From: Lysobacter capsici
Lineage (GTDB): Bacteria; Pseudomonadota; Gammaproteobacteria; Xanthomonadales; Xanthomonadaceae
Direction of reading: 5' to 3'
Length of the DNA: 64,000 bases
NCBI RefSeq assembly: GCF_014779555.2
Contig: NZ_CP094357.1
Location: 1,240,001-1,304,000 of the forward strand
In this document: positions 26,560-35,933 of the stretch, piece by piece
Numbering within the stretch: the stretch's first letter is position 1
How the letters are laid out: each line of letters opens with the position of its first letter
Translations under genes and position numbers: made by a program
Notes under the pieces: model-generated
What the model saw: the letters and a program-made list of their open reading frames with translations, nothing else
The model's database searches: none
Told to the model about the DNA's origin: nothing

Positions 26560-27504
26560 TCACTGCGTACACGCCGGTTCGTTGTTCTCATCGGCATACA
26601 ACGAAGCGAACCCCGCCGGCATCAACCGTGGCAGCTTCTGCAACGGCGGCTTCACCGTCGGAAAATAGTCGCGCTGCCACTGCGACGCCAACGCCGTCGC
26701 GGCCGGTTCCAGGCTCGCGTAGCGCGACTCGGGCCGGTCCGCCGGTTTGCCGGCCAGGCGCGAAATCAACAGGCGCATCGCCCGCGCCTTGGTCGGGTCG
26801 TTCGCGATCAGACCGGTCAGCGGCGACGAGTTGTCGCTGTAGCCGACCATCAGATCGAACAACGACGGCAGATAGCCGGCCTCGAACGACAACTGCAGCA
26901 TGTTGCCGGCCTCGGCGCGCCAGCGATCGAACTCGGGCGAGTTCAGATGGGTGTAGTCGACCAGGACCGAATCGCCGCGCGCGTAGCGGTACATGGCCTC
27001 AGGTTCGCCGGCCAGTGCGGCTTGGCGTAGGTAGTGGTTGCCCTGTTTCCACGAATCGGCCGGCGCGTTGCGGCATTCGTTGATCATCTGGCGCGCGCGG
27101 CCCTCCAGCTTGGTCATGTAGGCGCGCTGTTCCGGCGGCAGGTCGGGACGCGAATTCTCTTCGGCCGCGGCCAGCACCTGTTCGGCCGGGGATACGTCGG
27201 TGCAGCGCAGCAGTTCCATGCCGAGCTGGCACGAGGCGCGGCTGTCGCCGGCGTCGGCGCGGCTCTTGAGTTCGGCCAACTGGGGATTGCGATAGTTCGA
27301 GCGGATCGGCTCGATCTTGCTCGGCGCATCCGCGCCTTTTGCCGATGCGGTCGGTTGCGTTGGCGTGGGCGCGCCGTCGTGGCCGATCGCCGCGGGCGCC
27401 GGCGTGGCCGGCGCGGGCGCGCGCAAACGCCACAGCTGCCAGCCCAGCAGGGCCACGGCGATCGCGATCAGGCTCACGATCAGGTCGCGCGTTTTCACCG
27501 CCAT
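26560..27504 (-). CDS. Membrane-anchored Sel1/TPR-like hypothetical protein
   Basis: 314 residues. An N-terminal transmembrane helix (about 8-26) is followed by an Ala/Pro-rich linker (27-65) and a helical region with Sel1-like features such as LKSRADAGDSRASCQLGMEL and LRQAALAGEPEAMYRYARG. The repeats probably mediate protein contacts in the periplasm. The Cys residues in the helical part could form disulfides. Stands alone between the repeat region and the aldo/keto reductase. Function unknown. Confidence 0.7.
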   Translation of the reverse strand: MAVKTRDLIVSLIAIAVALLGWQLWRLRAPAPATPAPAAIGHDGAPTPTQPTASAKGADAPSKIEPIRSNYRNPQLAELKSRADAGDSRASCQLGMELLRCTDVSPAEQVLAAAEENSRPDLPPEQRAYMTKLEGRARQMINECRNAPADSWKQGNHYLRQAALAGEPEAMYRYARGDSVLVDYTHLNSPEFDRWRAEAGNMLQLSFEAGYLPSLFDLMVGYSDNSSPLTGLIANDPTKARAMRLLISRLAGKPADRPESRYASLEPAATALASQWQRDYFPTVKPPLQKLPRLMPAGFASLYADENNEPACTQ

Positions 27505-27580
27505 CGGGGTATCCCGCCCTTGGTCTTAAGGCTCATCGGCGTAGCATGCGTGCAGTCAATGGTCCGATGGGAGTGTGTCC

Positions 27581-28576
27581 ATGCAATACCGTCGCCTGGG
27601 TTCATCCGGCCTCCAGCTATCGGCGCTCTCGTTCGGCGCCTGGGTTACGTTCGGTGCGCAGATCGGCCGCGACACCGCGCGCGAACTGATCGCCGCGGCG
27701 TGGGATCACGGCATCAACTTTTTCGACAACGCCGAAGGGTATGCCAACGGCGAGGCCGAGCGGGTGATGGGCGAGGTCATCGCCGAGCTGCGCTTGCCGC
27801 GCGACGGTTACTGCGTGTCCAGCAAGGTCTTCTTCGGCTCGGTCGAGGAGCCGGGTCCGACCCAGAAGGGCTTGTCGCGCAAACACATCACCGAAGCCTG
27901 CCACGATGCGCTGCGCCGGCTGCGTGTCGATCATCTCGATCTGTACTACTGCCATCGTCCCGATCCGGACACGCCGATCGAGGAAACCGTGTGGGCGATG
28001 GATGCGCTGATCCGCCAGGGCAAGGTGCTGTACTGGGGCACCTCGGAGTGGCCGGCCGGCTTGATCCGCGAGGCGCACAAGATCGCGCGCGCCAGCCATC
28101 TGCATGCGCCGAGCATGGAACAGCCGCAGTACAACCTGCTGCACCGCGATCGGGTCGAACTCGAATACGCGCCGTTGTACGCCGAGCTGGGGCTGGGCAC
28201 CACGATCTGGTCGCCGTTGGCTTCGGGCCTGCTGACCGGCAAGTACGGCGCGCTGTCGGCGCACGGCGACGGCAAGGACGGGGCCGAGCGCGGCCGGCTG
28301 GAGCATGCCGACAAGGACTGGCTGCGCCGGATCGCGGTCGGCAGCGCCGATCAGCGCCGGATCGAGCGGGTGGCCGCGTTCGGCGCGGTGGCGCGCGAGC
28401 TCGGGGTCGAACAGGCGCCGTTGGCGATCGCCTGGTGCCTGCGCAACCCGCATGTGTCCAGCGTGATCCTCGGCGCCAGCCGCGGCGAACAACTGCTGCA
28501 GAACCTGCAGGCGTTGGAGTTGGTGGAGAAGATCGACGAGGCCGGCTGGCAGCGGGTCGAGAACGCCTTCGCCTGA
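27581..28576 (+). CDS. Aldo/keto reductase, voltage-gated K+ channel beta-subunit-like
   Basis: 331 residues from the ATG at 27581, preceded by GGGAG; a GTG two codons upstream is possible. NADPH-dependent TIM-barrel reductase of the Kv-beta/YghZ group: GSSGLQLSALSFGAW, NFFDNAEGYANGEAE (catalytic Asp and Tyr), SSKVFFG (Lys), YYCHRPD (His) and a C-terminal cofactor loop SSVILGASRGEQLLQN. Physiological substrate unknown, likely aldehydes or methylglyoxal. Separate from the heme locus, which has its own promoter. Confidence 0.92.
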   Translation: MQYRRLGSSGLQLSALSFGAWVTFGAQIGRDTARELIAAAWDHGINFFDNAEGYANGEAERVMGEVIAELRLPRDGYCVSSKVFFGSVEEPGPTQKGLSRKHITEACHDALRRLRVDHLDLYYCHRPDPDTPIEETVWAMDALIRQGKVLYWGTSEWPAGLIREAHKIARASHLHAPSMEQPQYNLLHRDRVELEYAPLYAELGLGTTIWSPLASGLLTGKYGALSAHGDGKDGAERGRLEHADKDWLRRIAVGSADQRRIERVAAFGAVARELGVEQAPLAIAWCLRNPHVSSVILGASRGEQLLQNLQALELVEKIDEAGWQRVENAFA

Positions 28577-28632
28577 ACAGGGCGCTGGACGCCTTGTGCA
28601 TGACTGCAGTCGCAGATTTGTGTGTTTGCGTG

Positions 28633-28661
28633 TTGACTGGCAAATGAGAATCATTATCATC
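28633..28661 (+). promoter_or_regulatory. hemP promoter overlapped by a Fur box
   Basis: TTGACT (28633-28638), 17-base spacer and TATCAT (28656-28661) form a good sigma70 promoter. AATGAGAATCATTATCATC at 28643-28661 is a near-consensus Fur operator lying over the spacer and -10 box. Iron-replete Fur should block it. Confidence 0.92.
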
Positions 28662-28694
28662 ATTCGGGAGCCCACCCCCGAACGAGTCACCGCC

Positions 28695-28943
28695 ATGTCT
28701 CTGCGCAACCCGGTGCTGCAGCTGAAACCCCGCACGGATCGTTCCCTGTCCGCCGTCGCGACCCCCGCCGTCGATGCCTCCGCGCCCACCGCCATGGCCT
28801 CGGCCGTGGTCGCCGCCGCCCAGGGCGTCCTGGTCGAAAGCACCGCGCTGCTGCGCGGCGCGCGCGAAGTGCTGATCCGTCACGGCGGCGAGGTTTATCG
28901 CCTGCGCCATACCCGTAACGACAAGCTGATCCTGACCAAGTAA
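28695..28943 (+). CDS. hemP: Hemin uptake protein HemP
   Basis: 82 residues from the ATG at 28695. The C-terminal 35 residues carry the HemP signature LLRGAREVLIRHGGEVYRLR followed by HTRNDKLILTK; the N-terminal part is low-complexity and Ala/Pro-rich. HemP-type proteins are small cytosolic factors needed for expression of heme receptors in several bacteria. It is the first gene after the Fur-controlled promoter and precedes the heme receptor. Confidence 0.92.
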   Translation: MSLRNPVLQLKPRTDRSLSAVATPAVDASAPTAMASAVVAAAQGVLVESTALLRGAREVLIRHGGEVYRLRHTRNDKLILTK

Positions 28944-29291
28944 CCCCGCGATCCGGCGAGCAACCAGCCAAGCACCGCTCAGCAACATCCACACCCCAAG
29001 CCCGAGTTCGACCCGACCGCCGAAGGCCCCGGACCCTAACTGTCCCAAGCCGCAAGCGCATCCACCGACCCCGAGCCGCTGAGCCCCACGCTGCAAGCGA
29101 GCCCCATCGCCCGCGTCACCGCCGCACCGCGTCCCCATCCCGCCCAGGGATGCGACGCGGCGCGGTGCGTCGGTCCGCCGACCCGCCAGCACCCTCTCTC
29201 TCCCAGGCTGCCAGCCCGGTCCTGCAACGAAGCCGTTGCATCGGACGCCAGCCCGCCTCGGTTCAAACCCCATACAACCGAGTCCGACTGC
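28944..29291 (+). other. Long leader between hemP and the heme receptor
   Basis: 348 bases, unusually C-rich on the plus strand, with no ORF of credible codon use and no obvious terminator. It may carry a regulatory target of HemP or simply link the genes in one transcript. Nothing specific was recognised. Confidence 0.4.
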
Positions 29292-31592
29292 ATGTCCCGC
29301 GTCCTTAGTGTTGCCGCGCCTGCGCGCGTTTTTCCCGTTGTCGTCCCGGCGCGTTCCGCGCTGGCCCTGGCGTTGCTGCTCGCGCTGCCGGCCGCCGCGC
29401 TCGCCGCCGACGCGCCCGCGCCCGACGGCGCCGACGTCAACGAACTCCAGCGCGTGGTGGTCAGCGCCACCCGCACCGAGCGCGCGGTGCAGGACGTGCC
29501 GGCCACGGTCAGCGCGATCGACCGCGAGCGCATGGACAACGAACTCACCCGCAACATCAAGGACCTGTTCCGCTACGAACCCGGCATCGTCGTGGGCTCC
29601 AATCGCGAGCGCTTCGGCCTGGGCGACATCCGCATCCGCGGCCTGGGCGGCAATCGCGTGCGCGTGCTGGTCGACGGCATCTCGGTCTCCGACAGTTTCA
29701 GCATCGGCAGCTTCTCCAACGCCGGACGCAATTTCGTCGATCTGGACACGGTCAAGGAAGTCGAGGTCGTGCGCGGCCCGAGCAGCGCGCTGCACGGCTC
29801 CGATGCGCTCGGCGGCGTGGTCTCGTTCGTGACCAAGGATCCGGAGGACTACCTCAAGGACGGCGCCAACACTTATTTCGGCCTCAAGCTCGGCGTGGAA
29901 AGCCAGAACGACGGCCTGTACGGCGGCGCCACCGCGGCGTTCGGCGGCGAGCGCTGGTCGGGCCTGGTCGTGGTCAATCACCACCAGGGCCAGGAAACCG
30001 AGAACCAGGGCAAGCGCAATACCCTCGACGCCAGCCGCACCACGCCCAACCCGCAGGACAACGACGGCCGCAGCCTGCTGACCAAACTGGTGTACGCGCC
30101 CAGCGACAACCAGCGTTTCCGTTTGACCGTCGAAGGCAGCGAAGACCAGACCGACACCGACGTGTTCACCGCGCGCGGCACCGCGCTGTCGGCGCCGGGC
30201 GCGCCGGCGGTGCGGGTGCTGTCGCAGACCGGCAACGACCATCAGACCCGCGCCCGCGTCGCGTTCGCGCATGAAATCGATTCGCTGGACAGCACCTTCG
30301 CCGATTCGCTGCGCTGGCAGATCTACCGCCAGGACAGCGAGACCACCCAGCGCACCCGCGAGCAACGCGTGAGCGTGGTCGGCGGCCGCGAGATCAGCCC
30401 GACCCTGCGCCTGCGCGAATTCAACTTCGACCAGCGCGTGTACGGCGCCGAGGCCACCGCGCACAAGGGCTTCGCCACCGGTTCGGTCGAGCACACCCTG
30501 ACCTACGGTTTTGAATACGAAAACACCGAGTTTCGCCAGAAGCGCGACGGCCGCGCGATCAATCTGACCACCGGCGCGAGCACGAATGTGATCTCGCCCG
30601 ACACCTTCCCGGTGCGCGATTTCCCGGTCAGCAAGACCCAGAGCGCCGGCGTGTTCGTGCAGGACGAAATCCAGTTCGCCGACGGCCAGTTCCGGCTGGT
30701 GCCGGCGGTGCGCGTGGACCGTTACGAATTGCGTCCGCAACGCGATGCGATCTTCACCACCGACAATCCCGGCGTGGTCATCAGCGACCTGAGCAAGACC
30801 AGCGTGTCGCCCAAGCTCGGCGCGGTCTGGCATTTCGCGCAGCAATGGTCGGTGTACGGCGGCTACCAGCGCGGTTTCCGCGCGCCGCCGTACAGCGACG
30901 TCAACCTGGGCTTCACCAATCTGCAGTTCGGCTACACCGCGATTCCCAATCCGAACCTCAAGCCGGAAACCAGCGACGGTTACGAACTGGGCCTGCGCTT
31001 CAGCGGCCAGGCCGTGTATGCGCAGCTGTCGGCGTACTACAACGACTATAAGGACTTCATCGAGTCCAACCGTCAGGTCAGCGCGCCGCCGCAGACCCCG
31101 TTGATCGTGTTCCAGTCGCAGAACGTGGCCAAGGCGCGTATCCGCGGCGTCGAACTGCGCGGCGGCGTCGACTTCGGCGAATTCTCGCCGGCCTGGGCCG
31201 GTTGGTCGCTGCGCGGCGCGGCGGCGTACAGCAAGGGCGAGGACAAGACCGCCGATCGTCCGCTGGAATCGATCGCGCCGTTGACCGCGACCCTAGGCCT
31301 GGCCTACGACCGCGACGGATGGGGCGTGGAACTGGCCGGCCGTTTCGCCAAGCGCAAGCACGATTTGCCGGCGCCGAACCGGTTCGCCGCGCCGGGTTAC
31401 GGCGTGCTCGATCTGCTCGCGCATTGGAATTTCGCGCCGGGCGCCAAGCTCAACGTCGGCGTGTTCAACCTCGGCGACAAGACCTATTGGGATGCCGGCG
31501 ACCTGCCGGGCATCGCCGCGACCAGCACCGTGATCGACCGCTACAGCGCGCCGGGCCGCAATGTCGGCGCCAGCGTGTCGGTGAGCTGGTAA
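29292..31592 (+). CDS. TonB-dependent heme/hemoglobin receptor
   Basis: 766 residues. Signal peptide, plug domain (about 45-170) with LQRVVVSATRTERAVQDVPA, RGLGGNRVRVLVDGISV and VEVVRGPSSALHGSDALGG, then a barrel. FRAPPY and NPNLKPE (about residues 530-560) are the FRAP and NPNL motifs characteristic of heme receptors, which flank the heme-coordinating loop. Follows hemP under Fur control. Likely ligand is heme or hemoglobin. Confidence 0.93.
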   Translation: MSRVLSVAAPARVFPVVVPARSALALALLLALPAAALAADAPAPDGADVNELQRVVVSATRTERAVQDVPATVSAIDRERMDNELTRNIKDLFRYEPGIVVGSNRERFGLGDIRIRGLGGNRVRVLVDGISVSDSFSIGSFSNAGRNFVDLDTVKEVEVVRGPSSALHGSDALGGVVSFVTKDPEDYLKDGANTYFGLKLGVESQNDGLYGGATAAFGGERWSGLVVVNHHQGQETENQGKRNTLDASRTTPNPQDNDGRSLLTKLVYAPSDNQRFRLTVEGSEDQTDTDVFTARGTALSAPGAPAVRVLSQTGNDHQTRARVAFAHEIDSLDSTFADSLRWQIYRQDSETTQRTREQRVSVVGGREISPTLRLREFNFDQRVYGAEATAHKGFATGSVEHTLTYGFEYENTEFRQKRDGRAINLTTGASTNVISPDTFPVRDFPVSKTQSAGVFVQDEIQFADGQFRLVPAVRVDRYELRPQRDAIFTTDNPGVVISDLSKTSVSPKLGAVWHFAQQWSVYGGYQRGFRAPPYSDVNLGFTNLQFGYTAIPNPNLKPETSDGYELGLRFSGQAVYAQLSAYYNDYKDFIESNRQVSAPPQTPLIVFQSQNVAKARIRGVELRGGVDFGEFSPAWAGWSLRGAAAYSKGEDKTADRPLESIAPLTATLGLAYDRDGWGVELAGRFAKRKHDLPAPNRFAAPGYGVLDLLAHWNFAPGAKLNVGVFNLGDKTYWDAGDLPGIAATSTVIDRYSAPGRNVGASVSVSW

Positions 31593-31594
31593 GC

Positions 31595-32173
31595 ATGCGC
31601 GCGCCGTCGTCGATCACGAACCCGCCCGAACGCGCCGGCCTGCCGGCGCCGGAACGGCTGGCCGCGGTCGCGACGGTGTTGTGCGTGTACCCGCGCCGGC
31701 ATCGCGACGCGCTCGACGGCTGGCTGCAGGCGGCCAGCGCCGAACGCATGACCCGCCTCGACGGCGAGTCTTCGTGCGAAGCGCTGGTGTTCCGCAACGC
31801 AGCCGGCCGCGTGTGCTGGCGACTGTACCTGCTGCCCGACAGCGATTTCCTGGCCTGGGATGACGCCGCGGCGAAGTTGCCGATGTATCGCGGCGCGGAT
31901 GCGCGCGGCGGCGCCTGGGCCGGGCTGCGTCGGCGCTGGCTGCGTCGCCTGCGCGGGCGCTGGCAGGCCGAAGTGCTGCGCCTGCACGTCCTGCGCGACG
32001 ACGCCGGGCATTGCATCCTCGTTGCCGACACCGCCGAGCTGTCGCCGCTGGGACAAGCGCATGCGCGCCGCATCGCCATCGGCGAAGGCGCGCGCCTGCA
32101 GGCCCAGGCCCACGTGTGCTGCTGCATGGCTTCGCGCCTGAGCGACGAGGCGCGACCGGCGCAATTCGCCTGA
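31595..32173 (+). CDS. Uncharacterised heme-locus protein
   Basis: 192 residues from the ATG at 31595, two bases after the receptor stop, so translationally linked to it. Probably cytosolic: no signal peptide, many Arg residues. Visible features are RLYLLPDSDFLAWDDAAAK and a Cys cluster near the C-terminus (HVCCCMASR). I do not recognise the family. Position between heme receptor and the next exported protein suggests a role in heme handling. Codon use is typical of the chromosome. Confidence 0.6.
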   Translation: MRAPSSITNPPERAGLPAPERLAAVATVLCVYPRRHRDALDGWLQAASAERMTRLDGESSCEALVFRNAAGRVCWRLYLLPDSDFLAWDDAAAKLPMYRGADARGGAWAGLRRRWLRRLRGRWQAEVLRLHVLRDDAGHCILVADTAELSPLGQAHARRIAIGEGARLQAQAHVCCCMASRLSDEARPAQFA

Positions 32174-32229
32174 CGCCCGCTCCCATCCTTTCCTTTTATA
32201 TAGTCAATCGAGAAGCATCGAGTTCAGCC

Positions 32230-33219
32230 ATGACCCAACCCGTAACCCGCGCCAGCGTGCTGGCCCTTTGTCTGTGCGTCAGCCCGATTGCGCTGGCCCT
32301 GTCTCCCGTCAACGACGCCGCGTCGACCGAGCGCGACCGCGCTTCGATCCTGGCCATGCAGGGCGAGTACATCGTCGATTTCGCCTTCGACGAAACCGTG
32401 CTGCTCAAGCCGAACTACGAACGCGCGCCGGCGATGCGCAGCGGCGGCAACGAGACCGTGATCGTGGTCGAGGACAGCCCGCGCCGGATCGTCCTGCAGC
32501 ACATCCTGGTCGACGGCAAGAGCGGCCACGTCACCAAGCACTGGCGTCAGGACTGGGTGTTCGAGGCGCCGCGGCGTTTCGAATTCAGCGCCGACCAGAC
32601 CTGGCACGTGCGCACGATCCCGGCCGAGCTCAATCGCGGCGCCTGGACCCAGTGCGTGTACGAGGTCAGCGACGCGCCGCGCTACTGCGGCACCGGGCGC
32701 TGGGATTACCGCAACAACGTCGCCACCTGGACCAGCGATCCGAGCTGGCGTCCGCTGCCGCGGCGCGAGTACACCAAGCGCAGCGACTACAACGCGGTCG
32801 CGGCGATCAACCGCCACACCCTGACCCCGAACGGCTGGACCCACGAGCAGTACAACACCAAGGTGCTGCGCAAGCCCGACGGCACCCAGCAAGAGCTGGC
32901 GCGCGAGTTCGGCTTCAACGATTACGTCAAGACCCAGGACGTCGACTTCAAGCCGGCGTACAAATACTGGGCCGCGACCAAGGACTACTGGGCCAAGGTG
33001 CGCGCGCACTGGAACGTGTACCTGGACCAGGCGCCGGGCGTGCGGCTCAAGACCAAGGTCGACGGGATGGCGATGATCATTCCCTTGTTTGAGCAGGCCG
33101 GCAAGCTGGAAGAAGGCAAGCCGGTGGCGGACAAGGAGATCGACGCGGTGTTCGCCAAGTGGGTGGTCAAGGCGCCGGTCGACACGGCCGGTCCGGGGCA
33201 GTCGCCGCCGGCGAAGTGA
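32230..33219 (+). CDS. Exported DUF6607-like protein of the heme locus
   Basis: 329 residues from the ATG at 32230. A signal peptide (ALCLCVSPIALALS) suggests a periplasmic location. The body is rich in Trp and Tyr, with VTKHWRQDWVFEAPRRFEF and HTLTPNGWTHEQYNTKVL. This resembles DUF6607, a family I associate with iron/heme-uptake neighbourhoods; that association is from memory. It is the last gene of the locus and is followed by a strong terminator. Confidence 0.65.
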   Translation: MTQPVTRASVLALCLCVSPIALALSPVNDAASTERDRASILAMQGEYIVDFAFDETVLLKPNYERAPAMRSGGNETVIVVEDSPRRIVLQHILVDGKSGHVTKHWRQDWVFEAPRRFEFSADQTWHVRTIPAELNRGAWTQCVYEVSDAPRYCGTGRWDYRNNVATWTSDPSWRPLPRREYTKRSDYNAVAAINRHTLTPNGWTHEQYNTKVLRKPDGTQQELAREFGFNDYVKTQDVDFKPAYKYWAATKDYWAKVRAHWNVYLDQAPGVRLKTKVDGMAMIIPLFEQAGKLEEGKPVADKEIDAVFAKWVVKAPVDTAGPGQSPPAK

Positions 33220-33348
33220 GTCGCGGTGGTTGTCGCGCGGCGCAGGCCGATTGTGGCGATCGTCGCCGCGGTTGAGTCGGCGGCCGGTTTCGATCGGTGT
33301 GTTGCGCGCGTGTCAATGCACGCCGCGTGAATTGTATTTGAGTGAAGC

Positions 33349-33380
33349 AAAAAGGCCGGGCAGCGATGCCCGGCCTTTTT
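33349..33380 (+). terminator. Intrinsic terminator of the heme locus
   Basis: AAAAAGGCCGGGCA and TGCCCGGCCTTTTT form a perfect 14-bp stem with a GCGA loop and a T-run. Confidence 0.93.
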
Positions 33381-33385
33381 ATTGT

Positions 33386-33415
33386 GTTGGCGTTGGCGTT
33401 GGCGTTGGCGTTGGC
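33386..33415 (+). repeat. GTTGGC hexamer tandem repeat, 5 copies
   Basis: Five exact copies right after the heme-locus terminator. Probable slippage product. Confidence 0.9.
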
Positions 33416-33487
33416 GTGAGCGCGGGCGCGGGCGCGATTGGCGTGTGGCGATACGCGCGATGCGGATTCGCCGACGTGGGTGGGTTC

Positions 33488-33573
33488 GCGGTCGCGGCTC
33501 GCGCCGCTCCTACAGTCGGCCTACGGCGTAATCACCGCTGCAGACTGTAGGAGCGGCGCAAGCCGCGACCGCG
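33488..33573. repeat. Inverted repeat of the TGTAGGAGCGGCG family
   Basis: Arms 33488-33515 and 33545-33573 are complementary, with orientation opposite to the copy at 11512. Located between the convergent heme locus and PDZ gene. Confidence 0.85.
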
Positions 33574-33656
33574 ACACCTCGCATACGACGCAAATTCCGC
33601 AGCCCGCGCGGCGCCAATCGAATCGCGATCGCAGCCGCGATTTCATGGCGCCCGCT

Positions 33657-34952
33657 TCAATCGACGCGAGTCGCCCCGGCCTGTTTTGTCGACGCCCAAA
33701 CCGGCGCCGCGGGCGCGACCGGCGCCGCGGCAGGCGCGGGCAGCAGCATGCCGTGCGGAGGTGCCGGCGGCGGCGGCGGTGGAGCAGACGGGGCCGGCGC
33801 ATCAGGCGGTGCAATCGGCGCAGGCGGCGCCGGTGCCTTCGGCGGCGCGGGCGGCCTCGGCGGTGTCGGTGGAGCCGGCGGCGGCGGTGGCGCCCAGGCG
33901 ATCGCCTTGGGGACCTTGATCGTGCTCTTGGCCTTGGCGCGGTCGCGCAGATACGCCACTTCGACCTGACCGCCGTCGGGTTTGCCGCGCAAGGCCACCA
34001 TCGCTTCGCGCGGGCTGTCGACCTGGCGGCCGTCGATGCTCTGGATCACGTCACCGGCTTCCAGGCCCTTGAGCTCGGGACCGGCGCTGAGCACCAGCAC
34101 GCCGCGCTCGGCGCCGAAGTAGCGGCCGAGCTTGGCGTCGACCGAGGCCAGATTGAGCCCGTTCCAGCGCAGCGCCTCGCTGATCGACGGCAGCGGGCAG
34201 GGCTTGTTCTTGCAATCCGCATTCAGACGGATGATCTCGCTGTGCATGCGCGGCGCCATCATCGGCTCGGCCGGGATGTATTCGATGCTGTCGGCGGAGA
34301 CGTCCGATCCGCCATCGCGCGAGCGCCGGACCACGAGTTCGCCGTTGGTCACGAACTGCGAGCCGTCGTCGTTCTCGAACACCATCACCCGCTCGCCGAG
34401 CTGCGGCGTCGCGGTCAGGCTGGCCGGCTTGCCGTCGCGCTGATAGCGGATGCGCACCGGCTTGCCTGGTTCGAGCACGCCGAGCAGCGCGCGCGCATTC
34501 GCCAGCCGGGCCGAGCCGTCGGCGCCGGCGATGGTCTTGTCGCCCACGCCGAGCAGCGAATCGCCGCTGCGCAGCCCGGCCTTGGCCGCGGCGCTGTCGG
34601 GAGTGACCGCGACGATGCGCACGCCGGCTTTCGCGTCGGGCGCGAGGATCACGCCGAGTTGCGGGCCGCGCCGGTCGTCGCGGATCAAGGTCGGCTTGGT
34701 CACCGGATCGGGCAGCGCGCCCAGCTCGGTGCGGTGGCGCGGATAAGCCTGCGCGACCTGGCGCGGAGCGGCCGCGTTGTCGCGGCTCACGAAGTAATAG
34801 CGGTGCACCCGGGGCGGGGCAGCGGCGGCGGCCGGCGGCGCGGCGTCGATGGCGCCGGCGTCCTTCGGGTTGTCGTGCGCGAGCGCGCTGCCGATCGCCG
34901 CGGCCAGCAGCAACGGGAGCGTACGGCGTAAGTGGGTGATGGCGCGGGCCAT
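33657..34952 (-). CDS. Periplasmic protein with two PDZ domains and a proline-rich tail
   Basis: 431 residues. Signal peptide (LLLAAAIGSALA), PDZ1 about 95-170 with GVRIVAVTPDSAAAKAGLRS, PDZ2 about 280-345 with LEAGDVIQSIDGRQVDSPRE, then a Pro/Ala-rich C-terminal tail (about 350-431) with long PPPPAPP runs. No protease domain is present. GGAG precedes the ATG. It is the third gene after an ECF sigma and anti-sigma factor, so it may sense or scaffold envelope-stress signalling. The Cys pair near 250 (NADCKNKPCP) may form a disulfide. Confidence 0.8.
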   Translation of the reverse strand: MARAITHLRRTLPLLLAAAIGSALAHDNPKDAGAIDAAPPAAAAAPPRVHRYYFVSRDNAAAPRQVAQAYPRHRTELGALPDPVTKPTLIRDDRRGPQLGVILAPDAKAGVRIVAVTPDSAAAKAGLRSGDSLLGVGDKTIAGADGSARLANARALLGVLEPGKPVRIRYQRDGKPASLTATPQLGERVMVFENDDGSQFVTNGELVVRRSRDGGSDVSADSIEYIPAEPMMAPRMHSEIIRLNADCKNKPCPLPSISEALRWNGLNLASVDAKLGRYFGAERGVLVLSAGPELKGLEAGDVIQSIDGRQVDSPREAMVALRGKPDGGQVEVAYLRDRAKAKSTIKVPKAIAWAPPPPPAPPTPPRPPAPPKAPAPPAPIAPPDAPAPSAPPPPPPAPPHGMLLPAPAAAPVAPAAPVWASTKQAGATRVD

Positions 34953-34982
34953 GTCGTTCTCCGGTACGGCGGTGAAGAGGAA

Positions 34983-35933
34983 TCAGTCGACGCGCACCAG
35001 CGCGTCGTCGTAGCGTTCGCCTTGCGCGGCGAACCAGCGTTGCGTGCTTTCCACCCCGGCCAGCGCGCGCAGCGTGCCGACGCGCTGTTGCCACAGCGAC
35101 AGGCGCTGCGAAGCCGGCAGCGGCGCGGAAATCAGGGTGGCGTCGATCAGGCCCAGGCGCTGGTCGAGTTCGGAACTCATGACCGCCGCGGTGGCGCTGG
35201 CGACGCGGTCGTCGCGGCTGGCGGCGATCAGCGCCTCCAGCTGTGCCGACTGCGCCTGCAGTTCGCCGATGCGTTGCGCGATCGCGTCGCTGTCGTCGCT
35301 CGCGGGCGTCTGCGGCGTCGGCGCGGCGTCGTTCACGGCCAGACGCGTCGGCGCCTGGCGTTCGCGGGTTGCGGGCGATGGGTCGCGTTGCGGTTTGACG
35401 GCGCGCGGCGCGGGTGCGTTCGCGTCGCTGGAGGGATTCGGCGCGGTGGCGATCGCAGGCTCCGTCGCGCGGTCGGCCGTGCGGTCGGTGTTGCGCTCGC
35501 CGGTGTCGGCCAACTTGTCCGGGTCGGGCGAGGCTTGCGTCGAGGGCGACAGCGACGGATCCGCGATCGCGCGATCGGGCGCCGGGCTCGGGCTGTGCAC
35601 GACCTGCGCCGGCTGCGTTGCCGGCGTGATCGGATCGGCGCCGCGCTGGCTCAGCCACCACGCCAGCGGCAGCGCCGCGGCGAGCATCGCCGCCATCGCC
35701 CAGCGGCGGCGGTGCGGCGTGCGGCGACGCGTGGCCGTCATGCGACCGGTCGCGGGCAGTGCGGGCGATGCCGTGTCGCTGGCCGGCGGCGCGGCGTTCG
35801 CCGCGGCGGCCAGACGCGCGGCGACCTGCGCCCAGCCGTCGGCCGGCGGCGTTTCCGCCGGCAATCGCGCGAATGCGCTCGGCCAGTCCTGCGGCGCGGC
35901 GCCGCGCGGGTCGGGAAGGTTTCGATCAGGCAT
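34983..35933 (-). CDS. Probable anti-sigma factor (single-pass membrane protein)
   Basis: 316 residues. A short cytoplasmic N-terminus is followed by a basic stretch and one transmembrane helix near residues 79-95 (AMAAMLAAALPLAWWL), a Pro/Ser/Asp-rich region, and a helical C-terminus (about 215-316). Its ATG lies inside the sigma-factor gene with an 8-bp overlap, so the two are translationally coupled as sigma/anti-sigma pairs usually are. No recognisable zinc-binding anti-sigma motif is seen, so assignment rests mainly on context. Confidence 0.65.
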   Translation of the reverse strand: MPDRNLPDPRGAAPQDWPSAFARLPAETPPADGWAQVAARLAAAANAAPPASDTASPALPATGRMTATRRRTPHRRRWAMAAMLAAALPLAWWLSQRGADPITPATQPAQVVHSPSPAPDRAIADPSLSPSTQASPDPDKLADTGERNTDRTADRATEPAIATAPNPSSDANAPAPRAVKPQRDPSPATRERQAPTRLAVNDAAPTPQTPASDDSDAIAQRIGELQAQSAQLEALIAASRDDRVASATAAVMSSELDQRLGLIDATLISAPLPASQRLSLWQQRVGTLRALAGVESTQRWFAAQGERYDDALVRVD

